Below, piece after piece: positions 10,451-19,834 of a DNA stretch of 64,000 nt (position 1 is its first letter; each line of letters begins with the position of its first letter). This DNA comes from an uncultured Pelagibacteraceae bacterium. GTDB taxonomy: Bacteria > Pseudomonadota > Alphaproteobacteria > Pelagibacterales > Pelagibacteraceae. Position numbers and translations under genes: made by a program. The stretch lies in assembly GCA_902566705.1 (NCBI GenBank), contig CACFJT010000004.1, positions 1-64,000 on the forward strand. Direction: 5' to 3'. The notes under the pieces are model-generated. The model was given only the letters and a program-made list of their open reading frames with translations, was not told the origin of the DNA and did no database searches.

Positions 10451-10889
10451 GAGGTATAGGATTTCCTTTTAACCAATCACTTTGATTATTTGTGTAGTGT
10501 TCTTTTTTCCATATAGGAGATCTTTTTTTAATTCCTTCTATAATATATCTAGACAAAACATATGCTTGATCTCTGTGTTTGCACGCAACAGCAATTATAA
10601 TACTTATTTCTCCAAGATTTAAATAGCCTTTAGCATGTTCTATAAAAACAGCTTTATCCTTAATATTAAGTTTTTTATCTGCCTCTTTATATATTTCCTC
10701 AAAACTTTTTATCACAAGCTCATCATGACTGTCGTAAGTAATACCAATTACACTTTTGTTATTATTATGATTTCTTACTGTACCAGTAAAAAATATTGAT
10801 GCCCCAAATTCGACAGAAGATATAAACCTTTCTGCATCCTTTATTGAAAGTTTTTTATCTTTGCTATCTACAATCTTTGTATAAAGCAT
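10437..10889 (-). CDS. moaE: Molybdopterin synthase large subunit
   Basis: GASIFFTGTVRNHNNNKSVIGITYDS, VACKHRDQAYVLSRYIIEGIKKRSPIWKKE. Confidence 0.95.
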   Translation of the reverse strand: MLYTKIVDSKDKKLSIKDAERFISSVEFGASIFFTGTVRNHNNNKSVIGITYDSHDELVIKSFEEIYKEADKKLNIKDKAVFIEHAKGYLNLGEISIIIAVACKHRDQAYVLSRYIIEGIKKRSPIWKKEHYTNNQSDWLKGNPIPHEKN

Positions 10890-11158
10890 TAACCTCCTCC
10901 TATAGGAGGTATGATACCGATTTTTTCGTTATTTGTTATTTTATAATTGTCGCTAACAATATTATTTTTCTCCGAACAAAAAGCTGAAGAATTGACAATT
11001 TTTTTATAGTTTTCATTTCCATTAAATTTTTCATCTAAATATTGAATTATTTTTTTTCGAATATCTTTTACTGTTGATTTTTGATCTAAATCAAATTCTA
11101 ATAAATTTTGTTCACTGAAATCTCTTGCTGCACCAAATAACTCAATTTTTACTTTCAT
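10889..11158 (-). CDS. moaD: Molybdopterin synthase small subunit (ubiquitin-like)
   Basis: LFGAARDFSE..., C-terminal IPPIGGG; between moaE and moaC. Confidence 0.93.
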   Translation of the reverse strand: MKVKIELFGAARDFSEQNLLEFDLDQKSTVKDIRKKIIQYLDEKFNGNENYKKIVNSSAFCSEKNNIVSDNYKITNNEKIGIIPPIGGG

Positions 11159-11165
11159 TATATTT

Positions 11166-11720
11166 TTAAAATAAATCTTTTAAAAAAATTGGTAGACCAT
11201 CAGGATTTTTCCACAACCCGTTTTTTCCACCTTCCTTGATTAATAATTTTACATTATCTATCTTGAGGTGTGGATTAATTATTTTACTTAAATCATAGAT
11301 TGTAATAAGAGCAGCATTAACACCCATGATAGCTTCCATTTCAACCCCTGTTTTTGCATAGGTTGAAACTATACAAAAAACTTCTAGAGATTTATCTTCT
11401 TCATTCATGATAATTTTTGTTTCGGTGTGGTCAATTGTTAAAGGATGGCAAAGCGGAATTAATTCACTTGTTTTTTTTACACCTAAAACCGCAGATACTT
11501 CTGCCAAGGTAATAGGATCACCTTTTGGCATTTCTTTATTTTTTATTAGCTCAAAAACTTTATCACCTACATAAATTTTTCCAGAAGCTAAAGCTCTTCT
11601 AAAAGTTTCTTTTTTTTTTGAAACATCTATCATTTTAAAAGAATTTTTTTTAAAAATTTCTTTTGCCCAATCTTTTAAATCATTATCGCTTACAATTTTT
11701 AAATTTTTCATATTATCCAC
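11166..11720 (-). CDS. moaC: Cyclic pyranopterin monophosphate synthase
   Basis: MIDVSKK..TFRRALASG, LIPLCHPL, GVEMEAIMGVNAALITIYDL. Confidence 0.96.
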   Translation of the reverse strand: MDNMKNLKIVSDNDLKDWAKEIFKKNSFKMIDVSKKKETFRRALASGKIYVGDKVFELIKNKEMPKGDPITLAEVSAVLGVKKTSELIPLCHPLTIDHTETKIIMNEEDKSLEVFCIVSTYAKTGVEMEAIMGVNAALITIYDLSKIINPHLKIDNVKLLIKEGGKNGLWKNPDGLPIFLKDLF

Positions 11721-12705
11721 CAGTAGTTGATAAATTTTTAGTTAAACCAGTTTCTCCTAGTTCTAAATGATGAGACTCTTTTTTGTAATTAAGTTGTTTT
11801 AATATTAGATCTTTAAGTTCATCTATTTGATTATCTTTTTGCATTAAATGTCTAATGTTTATTCCTGTATTTCCAAACAAACATAATCTTAAATCCCCTT
11901 TGGCAGTTATTCTTAATCTATTACAACTTTTACAAAAATCTTTAGAGTAGGGAGCTATCACACCAAATTTACCTTTATATTCAGGATTTATATAATTTTT
12001 TGCAGGGCCTGAGTCTTTTCCAAAAGTTTGTATTACCCAATTGTTTTTATTTAAATATTCAACAAATTTATTTGCTGATACATGATATTTTTTAAAATAA
12101 TCAATATTATCTCCTGTTTGCATCAATTCTATATACCTAAAATCAATTTTATTTTTCCAAATAAAATTAGCCCAATCTTGAAAATCTTTTTCAGAATTAT
12201 TTACTCCTTTAAGAAGAACTGCGTTAATTTTTATATTTTTAAAGTTTAATTTTTGTAACTTTTCAATACCATTTAAAATTTCTTGCAATCTATCATGACC
12301 TGTTATTTGTTCAAAAATTTTAGGATTTAAACTATCTATACTAATATTAATTCCATCTAGGCCACTATTATTTATTTGATCTGCAATTTTATCTAATCGA
12401 TAGCCATTTGTTGTTATAACTGTTTTTTTTATACCTGAATTTTTTTTAATAATTTTAATAATATCCAAAAAATCCTTTCTTACTGTAGGTTCTCCACCAG
12501 TTAATCTTATCTTAGAAACCCCGAGTTCTGACAAAGCTTTGGCAAGCCTTCCAATTTCATTAGTATTTATAAAAGTTCTATTATCACTTTTGTCAATCTT
12601 ATAACCATCTGGTAAACAGTAACCACATTTAAAGTTACATACATCAGAGATTGATAATCTTATATATGGAAATTTTCTTCCAAAACTGTCTTTAAGAATA
12701 CTCAT
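11713..12705 (-). CDS. moaA: GTP 3',8-cyclase (radical SAM)
   Basis: SISDVCNFKCGYCLPDG, KIRLTGGEPTVRKD, FCKSCNRLRITAKGDLRLCLF, C-terminal GG. Confidence 0.97.
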   Translation of the reverse strand: MSILKDSFGRKFPYIRLSISDVCNFKCGYCLPDGYKIDKSDNRTFINTNEIGRLAKALSELGVSKIRLTGGEPTVRKDFLDIIKIIKKNSGIKKTVITTNGYRLDKIADQINNSGLDGINISIDSLNPKIFEQITGHDRLQEILNGIEKLQKLNFKNIKINAVLLKGVNNSEKDFQDWANFIWKNKIDFRYIELMQTGDNIDYFKKYHVSANKFVEYLNKNNWVIQTFGKDSGPAKNYINPEYKGKFGVIAPYSKDFCKSCNRLRITAKGDLRLCLFGNTGINIRHLMQKDNQIDELKDLILKQLNYKKESHHLELGETGLTKNLSTTGG

Positions 12706-12747
12706 AAATTAAGTCATTATATTATACTCTATTATTAACAAGAAGAA

Positions 12748-13761
12748 TTAAAACTTAATTTTTATTTGTTTTCTTAGTTTTAATGAGCTTGAAGCAGCAT
12801 TAGCTATAATTAATGCTCTTCTTCCATCTTCAAAACTTGATATGGGGGCCTTTTTAGTTTTTGAATAAAAAGCTAATTCGTCAAGTTGAAGTCTGTAAGC
12901 ATCAACATATCTATCTATAAAAAAATTTAAAAGCGGTTTTCTCTGCGATGTATTATTTTTTGTAAAAATTTCTGTTTCATTTTCACTTTTATTTCCAGAT
13001 ATTAACATTCCTTTTGAGCCAAACAATTCAACTCTCTGATCATATCCAAAGCTACAGTGTCTTGAATTTGTAATTATACATTGTACACCTTTTTTTGATT
13101 TTAAAAGACATGAGGCTAATTCATAATCTTTAATTTTATCAAATCTTTTATCTGAAATATTACTAGCTGTAGTAAAAATATTTTCTATCTCATCTTTTTC
13201 TAAATAAAATCTAAGTAAGTCAAAATCATGAATCATCATGTCTTTGAATATACCTCCAGAAATTTTTAAATAATTTAATGAGGGTGGTGAAGGATCTCTG
13301 CTAGTGATAATTATTTTTTCAAGTCTTCCAATCTTTCCTTTAATCAGTTCTTGTTTAATTGAATTATGTCCTGGATCATACCTTCTATTAAAACCTAATT
13401 GTATTTTAGGTTGATACTTTTTAATTTCTCTTAAACATTTATTAACTTTATGAATGTTTAAATCTAAAGGTTTTTCACAAAAGACTATTTTTTTGAATTT
13501 TACAGCTTCTTTTATAAATTTAATATGAGTAGAGGTACTAGATGCAATAAATATTAAATCTATATTTCTGTCTCTAAAAGCTTTTTCGGTATTATTAATA
13601 TTAATTGTATCAAATTTTTTTGAAAATTTTTTGGCTAACTCTTTATTGATATCAAAAGTATATTTTAAATAAAAACTTTTATGGTTAATTAAGTTTTCAG
13701 CATGCATTTGACCTATTCTACCTAGACCAAATAACGCTACGTTTATTTGATTTTTACCCAT
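12748..13761 (-). CDS. Gfo/Idh/MocA oxidoreductase, inositol 2-dehydrogenase-like
   Basis: LFGLGRIGQMHAENL, FCEKPLDL, LGFNRRYDP, GGIFKDMMIHDFDLLRF. Confidence 0.9.
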   Translation of the reverse strand: MGKNQINVALFGLGRIGQMHAENLINHKSFYLKYTFDINKELAKKFSKKFDTININNTEKAFRDRNIDLIFIASSTSTHIKFIKEAVKFKKIVFCEKPLDLNIHKVNKCLREIKKYQPKIQLGFNRRYDPGHNSIKQELIKGKIGRLEKIIITSRDPSPPSLNYLKISGGIFKDMMIHDFDLLRFYLEKDEIENIFTTASNISDKRFDKIKDYELASCLLKSKKGVQCIITNSRHCSFGYDQRVELFGSKGMLISGNKSENETEIFTKNNTSQRKPLLNFFIDRYVDAYRLQLDELAFYSKTKKAPISSFEDGRRALIIANAASSSLKLRKQIKIKF

Positions 13762-14891
13762 TTTTTACTTTTTGACGAAACCTTGCACGCACTAATAAAT
13801 TTCGCTGTTTCTAAACCCTCATCTTCATTTGGATAAAAGTATCTTTTTTTTGTTTTGTTTTTCAAAGAGTCTGCAAACTCTTTATAAATATTCGCAAACG
13901 CATCAAGATACCCTTCAGGATGACCAAATTTTATTCTAGAGAATTGCTTTGAAAATTCTGAATTATGAAATCCTCTTTCTAATAATTTTACTGCACCTTT
14001 TTCTGGATTTAATTTAAGATAATTTGGATCATTTTGAACCCACTCTAAACTACCTTTAGAACCAAATACTCTAATTCTTAAACCATAAACGCCACCTTTG
14101 GCCATTACACTTGTCCAAAACATTCCTTTTGCACCATTGTTAAAATTGATCATAACCTGCGCATTATCATCCATTTTAATTTTTTTTGATATTTGTTTAA
14201 TATCTGCAAAAACTGTTTGTCCCTTCAAACCCGAAATATAAGAGGCTAAATGGTACGCATGAGTTCCAATTTCATTTAAAACAGCTGATGCCCCAACTAT
14301 TTTATTATCAATTTTCCATTTAAGTTTTCTTTTTACATTTTTTGAATTAATTTTTGTTCCACCAGACCAATCTTGAATATATTCAACATTAACATATTCA
14401 ACTTTACCAATTTTACCCTTTTCAACTAATTTTTTTGCTTCTCTCACCATTGGATAAGCAGAATAATTATGAGTTAGCGCATATTTTATTTTTTTATTTT
14501 TTTTTATTGATTTGAAAAGTTTTTTTGCTTGATCTAAATTTCCTGCAAAAGGTTTATCAGAAATTATATTTACATTTTTTGAAATGAATTTTTCAGCAAT
14601 AATTTGATGACTAGATGGAGGTGTCATTATTGCAACCACATCAATTCCATCTTTTCTCTTAGCTTCCTTCTCAGCCATTTCTTTATAATTTGAGTAACAT
14701 CTATCTGATGAAATACCCATACTCTTTCCAAACTTAGTAGAAATTTTTACACTTCTTGAAAAAACACCTGCAACTAATTCGTATTGATCATCAAATCTAG
14801 ATGAGATTCTATGAACATGACCAATCCAAGACCCAGGACCACCCCCAACAATTCCTAAACTTAATTTTTTAGTTTTATTTGATTTAAACAT
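13743..14891 (-). CDS. Gfo/Idh/MocA oxidoreductase; start preferred at 14891 (MFKSNKTKKLS) rather than track 14969
   Basis: GIVGGGPGSWIGHVHR, SDKPFAGNL, LTHNYSAYPMVREAK; the longer ORF would overlap the divergent iolE-like gene. Confidence 0.87.
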   Translation of the reverse strand: MFKSNKTKKLSLGIVGGGPGSWIGHVHRISSRFDDQYELVAGVFSRSVKISTKFGKSMGISSDRCYSNYKEMAEKEAKRKDGIDVVAIMTPPSSHQIIAEKFISKNVNIISDKPFAGNLDQAKKLFKSIKKNKKIKYALTHNYSAYPMVREAKKLVEKGKIGKVEYVNVEYIQDWSGGTKINSKNVKRKLKWKIDNKIVGASAVLNEIGTHAYHLASYISGLKGQTVFADIKQISKKIKMDDNAQVMINFNNGAKGMFWTSVMAKGGVYGLRIRVFGSKGSLEWVQNDPNYLKLNPEKGAVKLLERGFHNSEFSKQFSRIKFGHPEGYLDAFANIYKEFADSLKNKTKKRYFYPNEDEGLETAKFISACKVSSKSKKWVKIK

Positions 14892-14919
14892 TGAATATAT
14901 CTTAGCAAAAAAAATATTT

Positions 14920-15822
14920 ATGTCAGTAAAATTAGGAATAGCACCAATAGCATGGAGTAATGACGACATGCCAGAACTTGGTGGTGATACACCTTTGGAA
15001 CAATGTTTGTTAGAAGCAAGTCAGGCAGGATTTATAGGTATAGAGTCTGGTGGAAAGTTTCCAAAGAATTCAGAGGAATTAATTCCAAAATTAAATGAGT
15101 TTAAACTAAATCTTTGTTCTGGTTGGTATGGAGCAAATTTAAGAAAAAATACATTAGATGAGGAAAAAAAGTTTATACATGATCAGCTAAAATTGTTTAA
15201 AGATTGTAACGCACCTTGCATTGTTTTTGCTGAAGTTTCAGGATCAATTCAAGGAGATCCATATAAAAAACTTTCGAACAGACCAAAAATGGATATAGAA
15301 GAATCTAAAAATTATTATAAAAAAATTTCTGAGATGGGTAAATATTTACAAGATGAAGGTATGCCACTTGCTTATCATCACCACATGGGGACAGTTATAG
15401 AAACTGAGGAAGATACTACAAGATTACTTGAGAACACTGATGATAGTGTAAAACTTACTTTAGATACTGGTCACATGCTCTTTGCTCAAGGCAATTCTCT
15501 GAAAATATTAAAAAATTTTAGTGAAAGAGTTATTCATATACATTGCAAGGATATTAGAAAAAATGTTTTAGATAAATCATTAAAAGAAGACTTAAGTTTT
15601 AGAGATGCATTTTTAGAGGGTGCTTTTACAGTACCTGGAGATGGCTGTATTGATTACAAACCTTTATTTGATGCCTTGAAAGAAAAAAATTATTCAGGTT
15701 GGTTGGTAGTTGAGGCAGAACAAGACCCAGCAAAAGCAAATCCTTTTGAATATGCAAAGATTGGTTATAAATATTTAACTGAGACCTTAAATAAAAGTAA
15801 CATTGAGATCTACAAAAATTAA
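14920..15822 (+). CDS. IolE-like sugar phosphate isomerase/epimerase (myo-inosose-2 dehydratase family)
   Basis: LGIAPIAWSNDDMPELGGDTPLEQCLLEASQAGF, CSGWYGANL, AYHHHMGT, TLDTGHMLFA. Confidence 0.88.
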   Translation: MSVKLGIAPIAWSNDDMPELGGDTPLEQCLLEASQAGFIGIESGGKFPKNSEELIPKLNEFKLNLCSGWYGANLRKNTLDEEKKFIHDQLKLFKDCNAPCIVFAEVSGSIQGDPYKKLSNRPKMDIEESKNYYKKISEMGKYLQDEGMPLAYHHHMGTVIETEEDTTRLLENTDDSVKLTLDTGHMLFAQGNSLKILKNFSERVIHIHCKDIRKNVLDKSLKEDLSFRDAFLEGAFTVPGDGCIDYKPLFDALKEKNYSGWLVVEAEQDPAKANPFEYAKIGYKYLTETLNKSNIEIYKN

Positions 15823-15861
15823 CTATTTGTAAATATTAGTAAGTTTATTATTTCCAGATAT

Positions 15862-16827
15862 TTATAATTTTACAATTTTAGATTTTTCTAATTTTTCCTC
15901 AAAAAAATCAATAATGTTTTGTATTGTTTCTTTTCCCATTCTTGTCATACACTCATCAGTAAAAGCTGCAGTATGAGGACTTAAATAAACTTTTTCATTT
16001 ATAAGAAGTGGATTATTGTCATCAGGTGGTTCTTTTTTAAAAACATCAATACCAGCTCCAAAAATTAAATTTTCATTTAGCGCTTTATCAAGATCTTCTT
16101 CATGAATAATTCCACCTCTTGCTGCATTAACAATTATGCAGGTTTTTTTCATTGTTTTTAATAAATCATAATTAATTAAATTTTCAGTCTTGTCTGTCAA
16201 AGGCATATGTAGCGAAATAACATCCATTGTTTTTACTGCCTCAGCTAGATCCTCTACTTTTTTTCCACCTAATTCTTCAATTTTATCCTTGTCTACAAAT
16301 GGATCATAAACAAAAACATTCATTTCAAAGCCCAGACATCTTTTGATTAACGCTCTTCCTATTCTTCCAAAACCCATTATCAAAAAATTTTTTTTCCATA
16401 TTTCTATTGTTTTTGGTAATTTATTTCTTTCTTTAAAATTTCCCTCTCTTACTGTTTTGTCAAATAAGTCTTTTCTTTTTGCAATATTTAACAAAACAAA
16501 CATTACATGTTCTGCAACTGTAACAGCATTAGCGTTAGCTGTTATTGTTATTTTTATATCTTTTTCTTTAGCTTTTTTTAAATCGATATTGTCATAACCA
16601 ACACCATGTCTTGAAATAATTTTTAATTTTTTTGCTTCCTCAAATGTTTCTCCAGGAAGTTTAGCAGTTCTTATAGATGCACCATCACAATCTTTTAATT
16701 TTGATTTTAAATTTTCTAATGAAGTGTCGTCAGTTACTTCAACATGAAAATTGGGATTGTTATTAATTAATTCCATACCTTTTTCATGGACTTTTTGAAT
16801 AATTAATATCTTTTTTTTATTACTCAT
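15862..16827 (-). CDS. D-isomer-specific 2-hydroxyacid dehydrogenase
   Basis: SRHGVGYDNIDL, MGFGRIGRALIKRCLGFEMNVFVYDP, NAARGGIIHEEDL, LSPHTAAFTDE. Confidence 0.92.
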   Translation of the reverse strand: MSNKKKILIIQKVHEKGMELINNNPNFHVEVTDDTSLENLKSKLKDCDGASIRTAKLPGETFEEAKKLKIISRHGVGYDNIDLKKAKEKDIKITITANANAVTVAEHVMFVLLNIAKRKDLFDKTVREGNFKERNKLPKTIEIWKKNFLIMGFGRIGRALIKRCLGFEMNVFVYDPFVDKDKIEELGGKKVEDLAEAVKTMDVISLHMPLTDKTENLINYDLLKTMKKTCIIVNAARGGIIHEEDLDKALNENLIFGAGIDVFKKEPPDDNNPLLINEKVYLSPHTAAFTDECMTRMGKETIQNIIDFFEEKLEKSKIVKL

Positions 16828-16919
16828 AATTGTATATAAGTTTTTTAGAGAGCAATTTTAATACGAAAATTATTCTATAAAGTAAATTAGTTTTTTGATT
16901 AAATTTATGTTTATTAATA

Positions 16920-17900
16920 TTAAACTAAATTAGATAAGTCCCTTTTATTATTCTTATACGTTGGCAGAGGATACTTAAATGCATGTTTTCCGATACGTCT
17001 TTCTTTAGCATTCTCCCAAAGAGACAACCATTGTTTAAAGTTTTGAACTTTAAGATTTTTTTTATTTTTACTTCGTACATAAAAATTTGGAAGTGGTTCT
17101 CTTCCTGAAGGTTGTCCGGCAACATTATATCTTAAATCAGCACTGATTCTAAAATCATTTGATCTATTTGGTAAAGAGCAGTGTATAGAATGTTTGTGTA
17201 ATAATATTACATCTCCTATGTTAGCTTCTAAATAAATGTGTTTCATACTGTCTAGCAACTCACTATTTTTTAATTCCACCTGTCCTCTATATCCTGATAC
17301 ATGATTTAATAATCCCATTTTATTGATTTTTTTTACTGTAATCATGCATCCATTTTTTTTAGTAGTTTTGGTAAAAGGTATCCACACTGTAACCATATCA
17401 GTTAATTTTTGTCCTCTTGAATTTAAAACTGCAGCGTCTTGATGCCAAGGTGTTCTACCACTTAAGCCGTCAAGAATAGATCCTTTTGGCAATTTTTTTT
17501 CAGGTTGTTTAATTCTAGTATTTTGAACAGGATTAGACATTATTTCTTTACCTAAAATTTTTTCTACAACATCTAAAATTTTTTCATTAGTAATTAAGTT
17601 CCATAACGATTGAGTGGCGAAATAATCACTGTCTTGTTTTACATGGTCTCTAGGTAATCTTGTATTAAAATATTGATCCAGATCATAAATATTAAGTTTT
17701 GATATATATGAATATTTTCTTTTAAAATTCATGTTAAAAACTTTTTTCACCTCATTTTTTTTTACATATTTTTGAATGAGACAATCCATTACAAATTCCA
17801 TATCATTAAGGACTGGTTTTAAGTCTCTTTTAAAATTAAGTATATTTCTAATAATTAAGTACCCATTCTCATATAATTTTTTTTGAAGAGTGTTTTTCAT
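16920..17900 (-). CDS. Phytanoyl-CoA dioxygenase-like 2OG-Fe(II) oxygenase
   Basis: TPWHQDAAVL (HxD), GDVILLHKHSIHCSLPNRSND (distal His), ISADLRY. Confidence 0.8.
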   Translation of the reverse strand: MKNTLQKKLYENGYLIIRNILNFKRDLKPVLNDMEFVMDCLIQKYVKKNEVKKVFNMNFKRKYSYISKLNIYDLDQYFNTRLPRDHVKQDSDYFATQSLWNLITNEKILDVVEKILGKEIMSNPVQNTRIKQPEKKLPKGSILDGLSGRTPWHQDAAVLNSRGQKLTDMVTVWIPFTKTTKKNGCMITVKKINKMGLLNHVSGYRGQVELKNSELLDSMKHIYLEANIGDVILLHKHSIHCSLPNRSNDFRISADLRYNVAGQPSGREPLPNFYVRSKNKKNLKVQNFKQWLSLWENAKERRIGKHAFKYPLPTYKNNKRDLSNLV

Positions 17901-17931
17901 TGTTAAAATTTATTTTATCATTCAAATAATT

Positions 17932-18801
17932 TCAATGGTTTGGTGGTGTGGTTAAATAGTTCACGTCATGGAAAGAGGTTAACATTCTTTTTTTGTTACT
18001 AATTATGTGAGGGTAATATGAAATACCTTTATAATTCCATATAACTGGTTTATTTAAGGCATAACTTCCATAAATAAAAAAACGCTTAGGACAATTTTTC
18101 TCTATAAACCTTTTCACTCCATGATAGGAATTTGGAGTAGACTGAAAAAAAATAACGGTTCCTTTTTTTGGAGTAAAAGACTTGACTACTTCAAGTTCAG
18201 TTATTTTTGGAAATCTTCTAAAACTCTTTCTTAAATTTTTTTTTGCCTTTTTTCTATAAATTGTAAGAGAGCCACCATTCTTTTTTGGTATGTCTGTTAA
18301 ATAAATTAAGAAATTATATAGCCTAGTTATATCATCCCTATGAGGTCTTAATCTATATCCCCCTTTGGATACTGAAAAGTCTATATCTAAATTTACTCTA
18401 GGATTTGTATAATTGTTACCCAACATTTTTTTTAATTCACTAGAATTTAATTTTTTTTTTATAGTGAACTTTTTTGGATTAAAAGATTTTGGATTGTGTA
18501 AATTTACCCATGGTCCATCTTTAAAATTTTTTATAAAAATACTTTCAATCTTTTTATAAAATGACTTACTATTAAATAGTTTTAAAAGTTTTGCAGAGTT
18601 TTTTGAATTTTTGATATATAAATTAAAATTTTTTGAGCCTTTATTTATTCTGCTCCTACCACCCATAATCATATCGTCAAATGATTTTGAGTTGCTTATT
18701 TCTTTAATTAATAAGTTACAGATTTTTTTTGAAACAATGTTATGTCCAACTAAAACAGGAAAGTTACTTTTGATTTTTTTTAATTTATTTGTACTTAGCA
18801 T
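17932..18801 (-). CDS. Putative 2OG-Fe(II) oxygenase
   Basis: YRLRPHRDDITRLYNFLIYLTDIPKKNGGSLTIY (HxD), FFQSTPNSYHGVKRF (distal His). Confidence 0.75.
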   Translation of the reverse strand: MLSTNKLKKIKSNFPVLVGHNIVSKKICNLLIKEISNSKSFDDMIMGGRSRINKGSKNFNLYIKNSKNSAKLLKLFNSKSFYKKIESIFIKNFKDGPWVNLHNPKSFNPKKFTIKKKLNSSELKKMLGNNYTNPRVNLDIDFSVSKGGYRLRPHRDDITRLYNFLIYLTDIPKKNGGSLTIYRKKAKKNLRKSFRRFPKITELEVVKSFTPKKGTVIFFQSTPNSYHGVKRFIEKNCPKRFFIYGSYALNKPVIWNYKGISYYPHIISNKKRMLTSFHDVNYLTTPPNH

Positions 18802-19746
18802 TTAGCTGTACATACCTTCTTTCACTTTAATCATTTTATACATAAGGTCATTTAATGGTGTTTTAATACCATGTTTTTTACCTATTTTTGAAACTGCACC
18901 ACTAATAAAGTCTATTTCAGTTTTTCTCTTGTATTGAATGTCAAAAGCCATTGATGACTTGTTAGTTTGCATCGAATCTACAATTTTATTAAACATAAAT
19001 AAGCATTCATCTTCAGAGACTTTTACACCATCAGCAAGCGCAACTTCTCTAGTTTCTAAAATTATTTCTTTACCTAAACCAAGAGACACTTCATTTGCTT
19101 TGTTATTTACATACAAGTCAGTATGATGAAGATCAAAAATTGCAGATAATGGTCCAATTGCTGTTAAAGCAAAAAGTTTCATCCATTTTCTTTTCTTCAC
19201 ATCTTCTGCAGCAATCATTTCAAGATTATGAGCCGTAAAAGTGTCTGCTATTTCTTTAATTCGATCAGAAATTCCTCCCTCGTACTCACCAATCCAAGAT
19301 GGTAATGAACCATGATTCATTATATGTCCCGGACCTAAAATATTTGAAGCCTGAGTAGTTGTTCCACCAATAACTTTTTCATCGCCGACAATACTTTGAA
19401 TAATTGCTTCATGACCAATGCCATTTTGAAAAGACATGAACACTGTTTTGTCTTTGATAATATTTTTAATACTATTTAATGCTGGCTCTAAAGCTGTAGC
19501 TTTACACATAACAATTATAGCATCTACTTTTTCTATTAAGGATGGGTCTGAAGTGGCTTTAACTTTGATTAATCGATCACCACCATGTCCATCCATTTTC
19601 AAACCATTTTTATTAATTGCATCTACATGTTCTTTCCAAACATCAATTAAAATTACGTTTAAACCTTTTTCAGCAAGTAAACCGCCAAATAAACAACCCA
19701 TTGCTCCTGCACCAAGTACCGCTACTTTCAAATCTTTATTAATCAT
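18802..19746 (-). CDS. 2-dehydropantoate 2-reductase-family protein (PanE/ApbA-like)
   Basis: VLGAGAMGCLFGGLLAEKG; FQNGIGHEAIIQSIVG; IGGTTTQASNILGPGHIMNHG. Confidence 0.9.
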   Translation of the reverse strand: MINKDLKVAVLGAGAMGCLFGGLLAEKGLNVILIDVWKEHVDAINKNGLKMDGHGGDRLIKVKATSDPSLIEKVDAIIVMCKATALEPALNSIKNIIKDKTVFMSFQNGIGHEAIIQSIVGDEKVIGGTTTQASNILGPGHIMNHGSLPSWIGEYEGGISDRIKEIADTFTAHNLEMIAAEDVKKRKWMKLFALTAIGPLSAIFDLHHTDLYVNNKANEVSLGLGKEIILETREVALADGVKVSEDECLFMFNKIVDSMQTNKSSMAFDIQYKRKTEIDFISGAVSKIGKKHGIKTPLNDLMYKMIKVKEGMYS

Positions 19747-19773
19747 CGTTATTTTACTTAAAACTATTTATGT

Positions 19774-19804
19774 ATAGAAATTATATATATTATCTATAGA
19801 CATT
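19774..19804. promoter_or_regulatory. Operator-like element ATAGAAATTATATATATTATCTATAGACATT in divergent panE-like/DUF1907 intergenic region
   Basis: Near-duplicate in the divergent ALDH/iolD intergenic region at 24351-24380. Confidence 0.45.
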
Positions 19805-19834
19805 ATGCAAAATAAATAATAGCTTATTAACATC

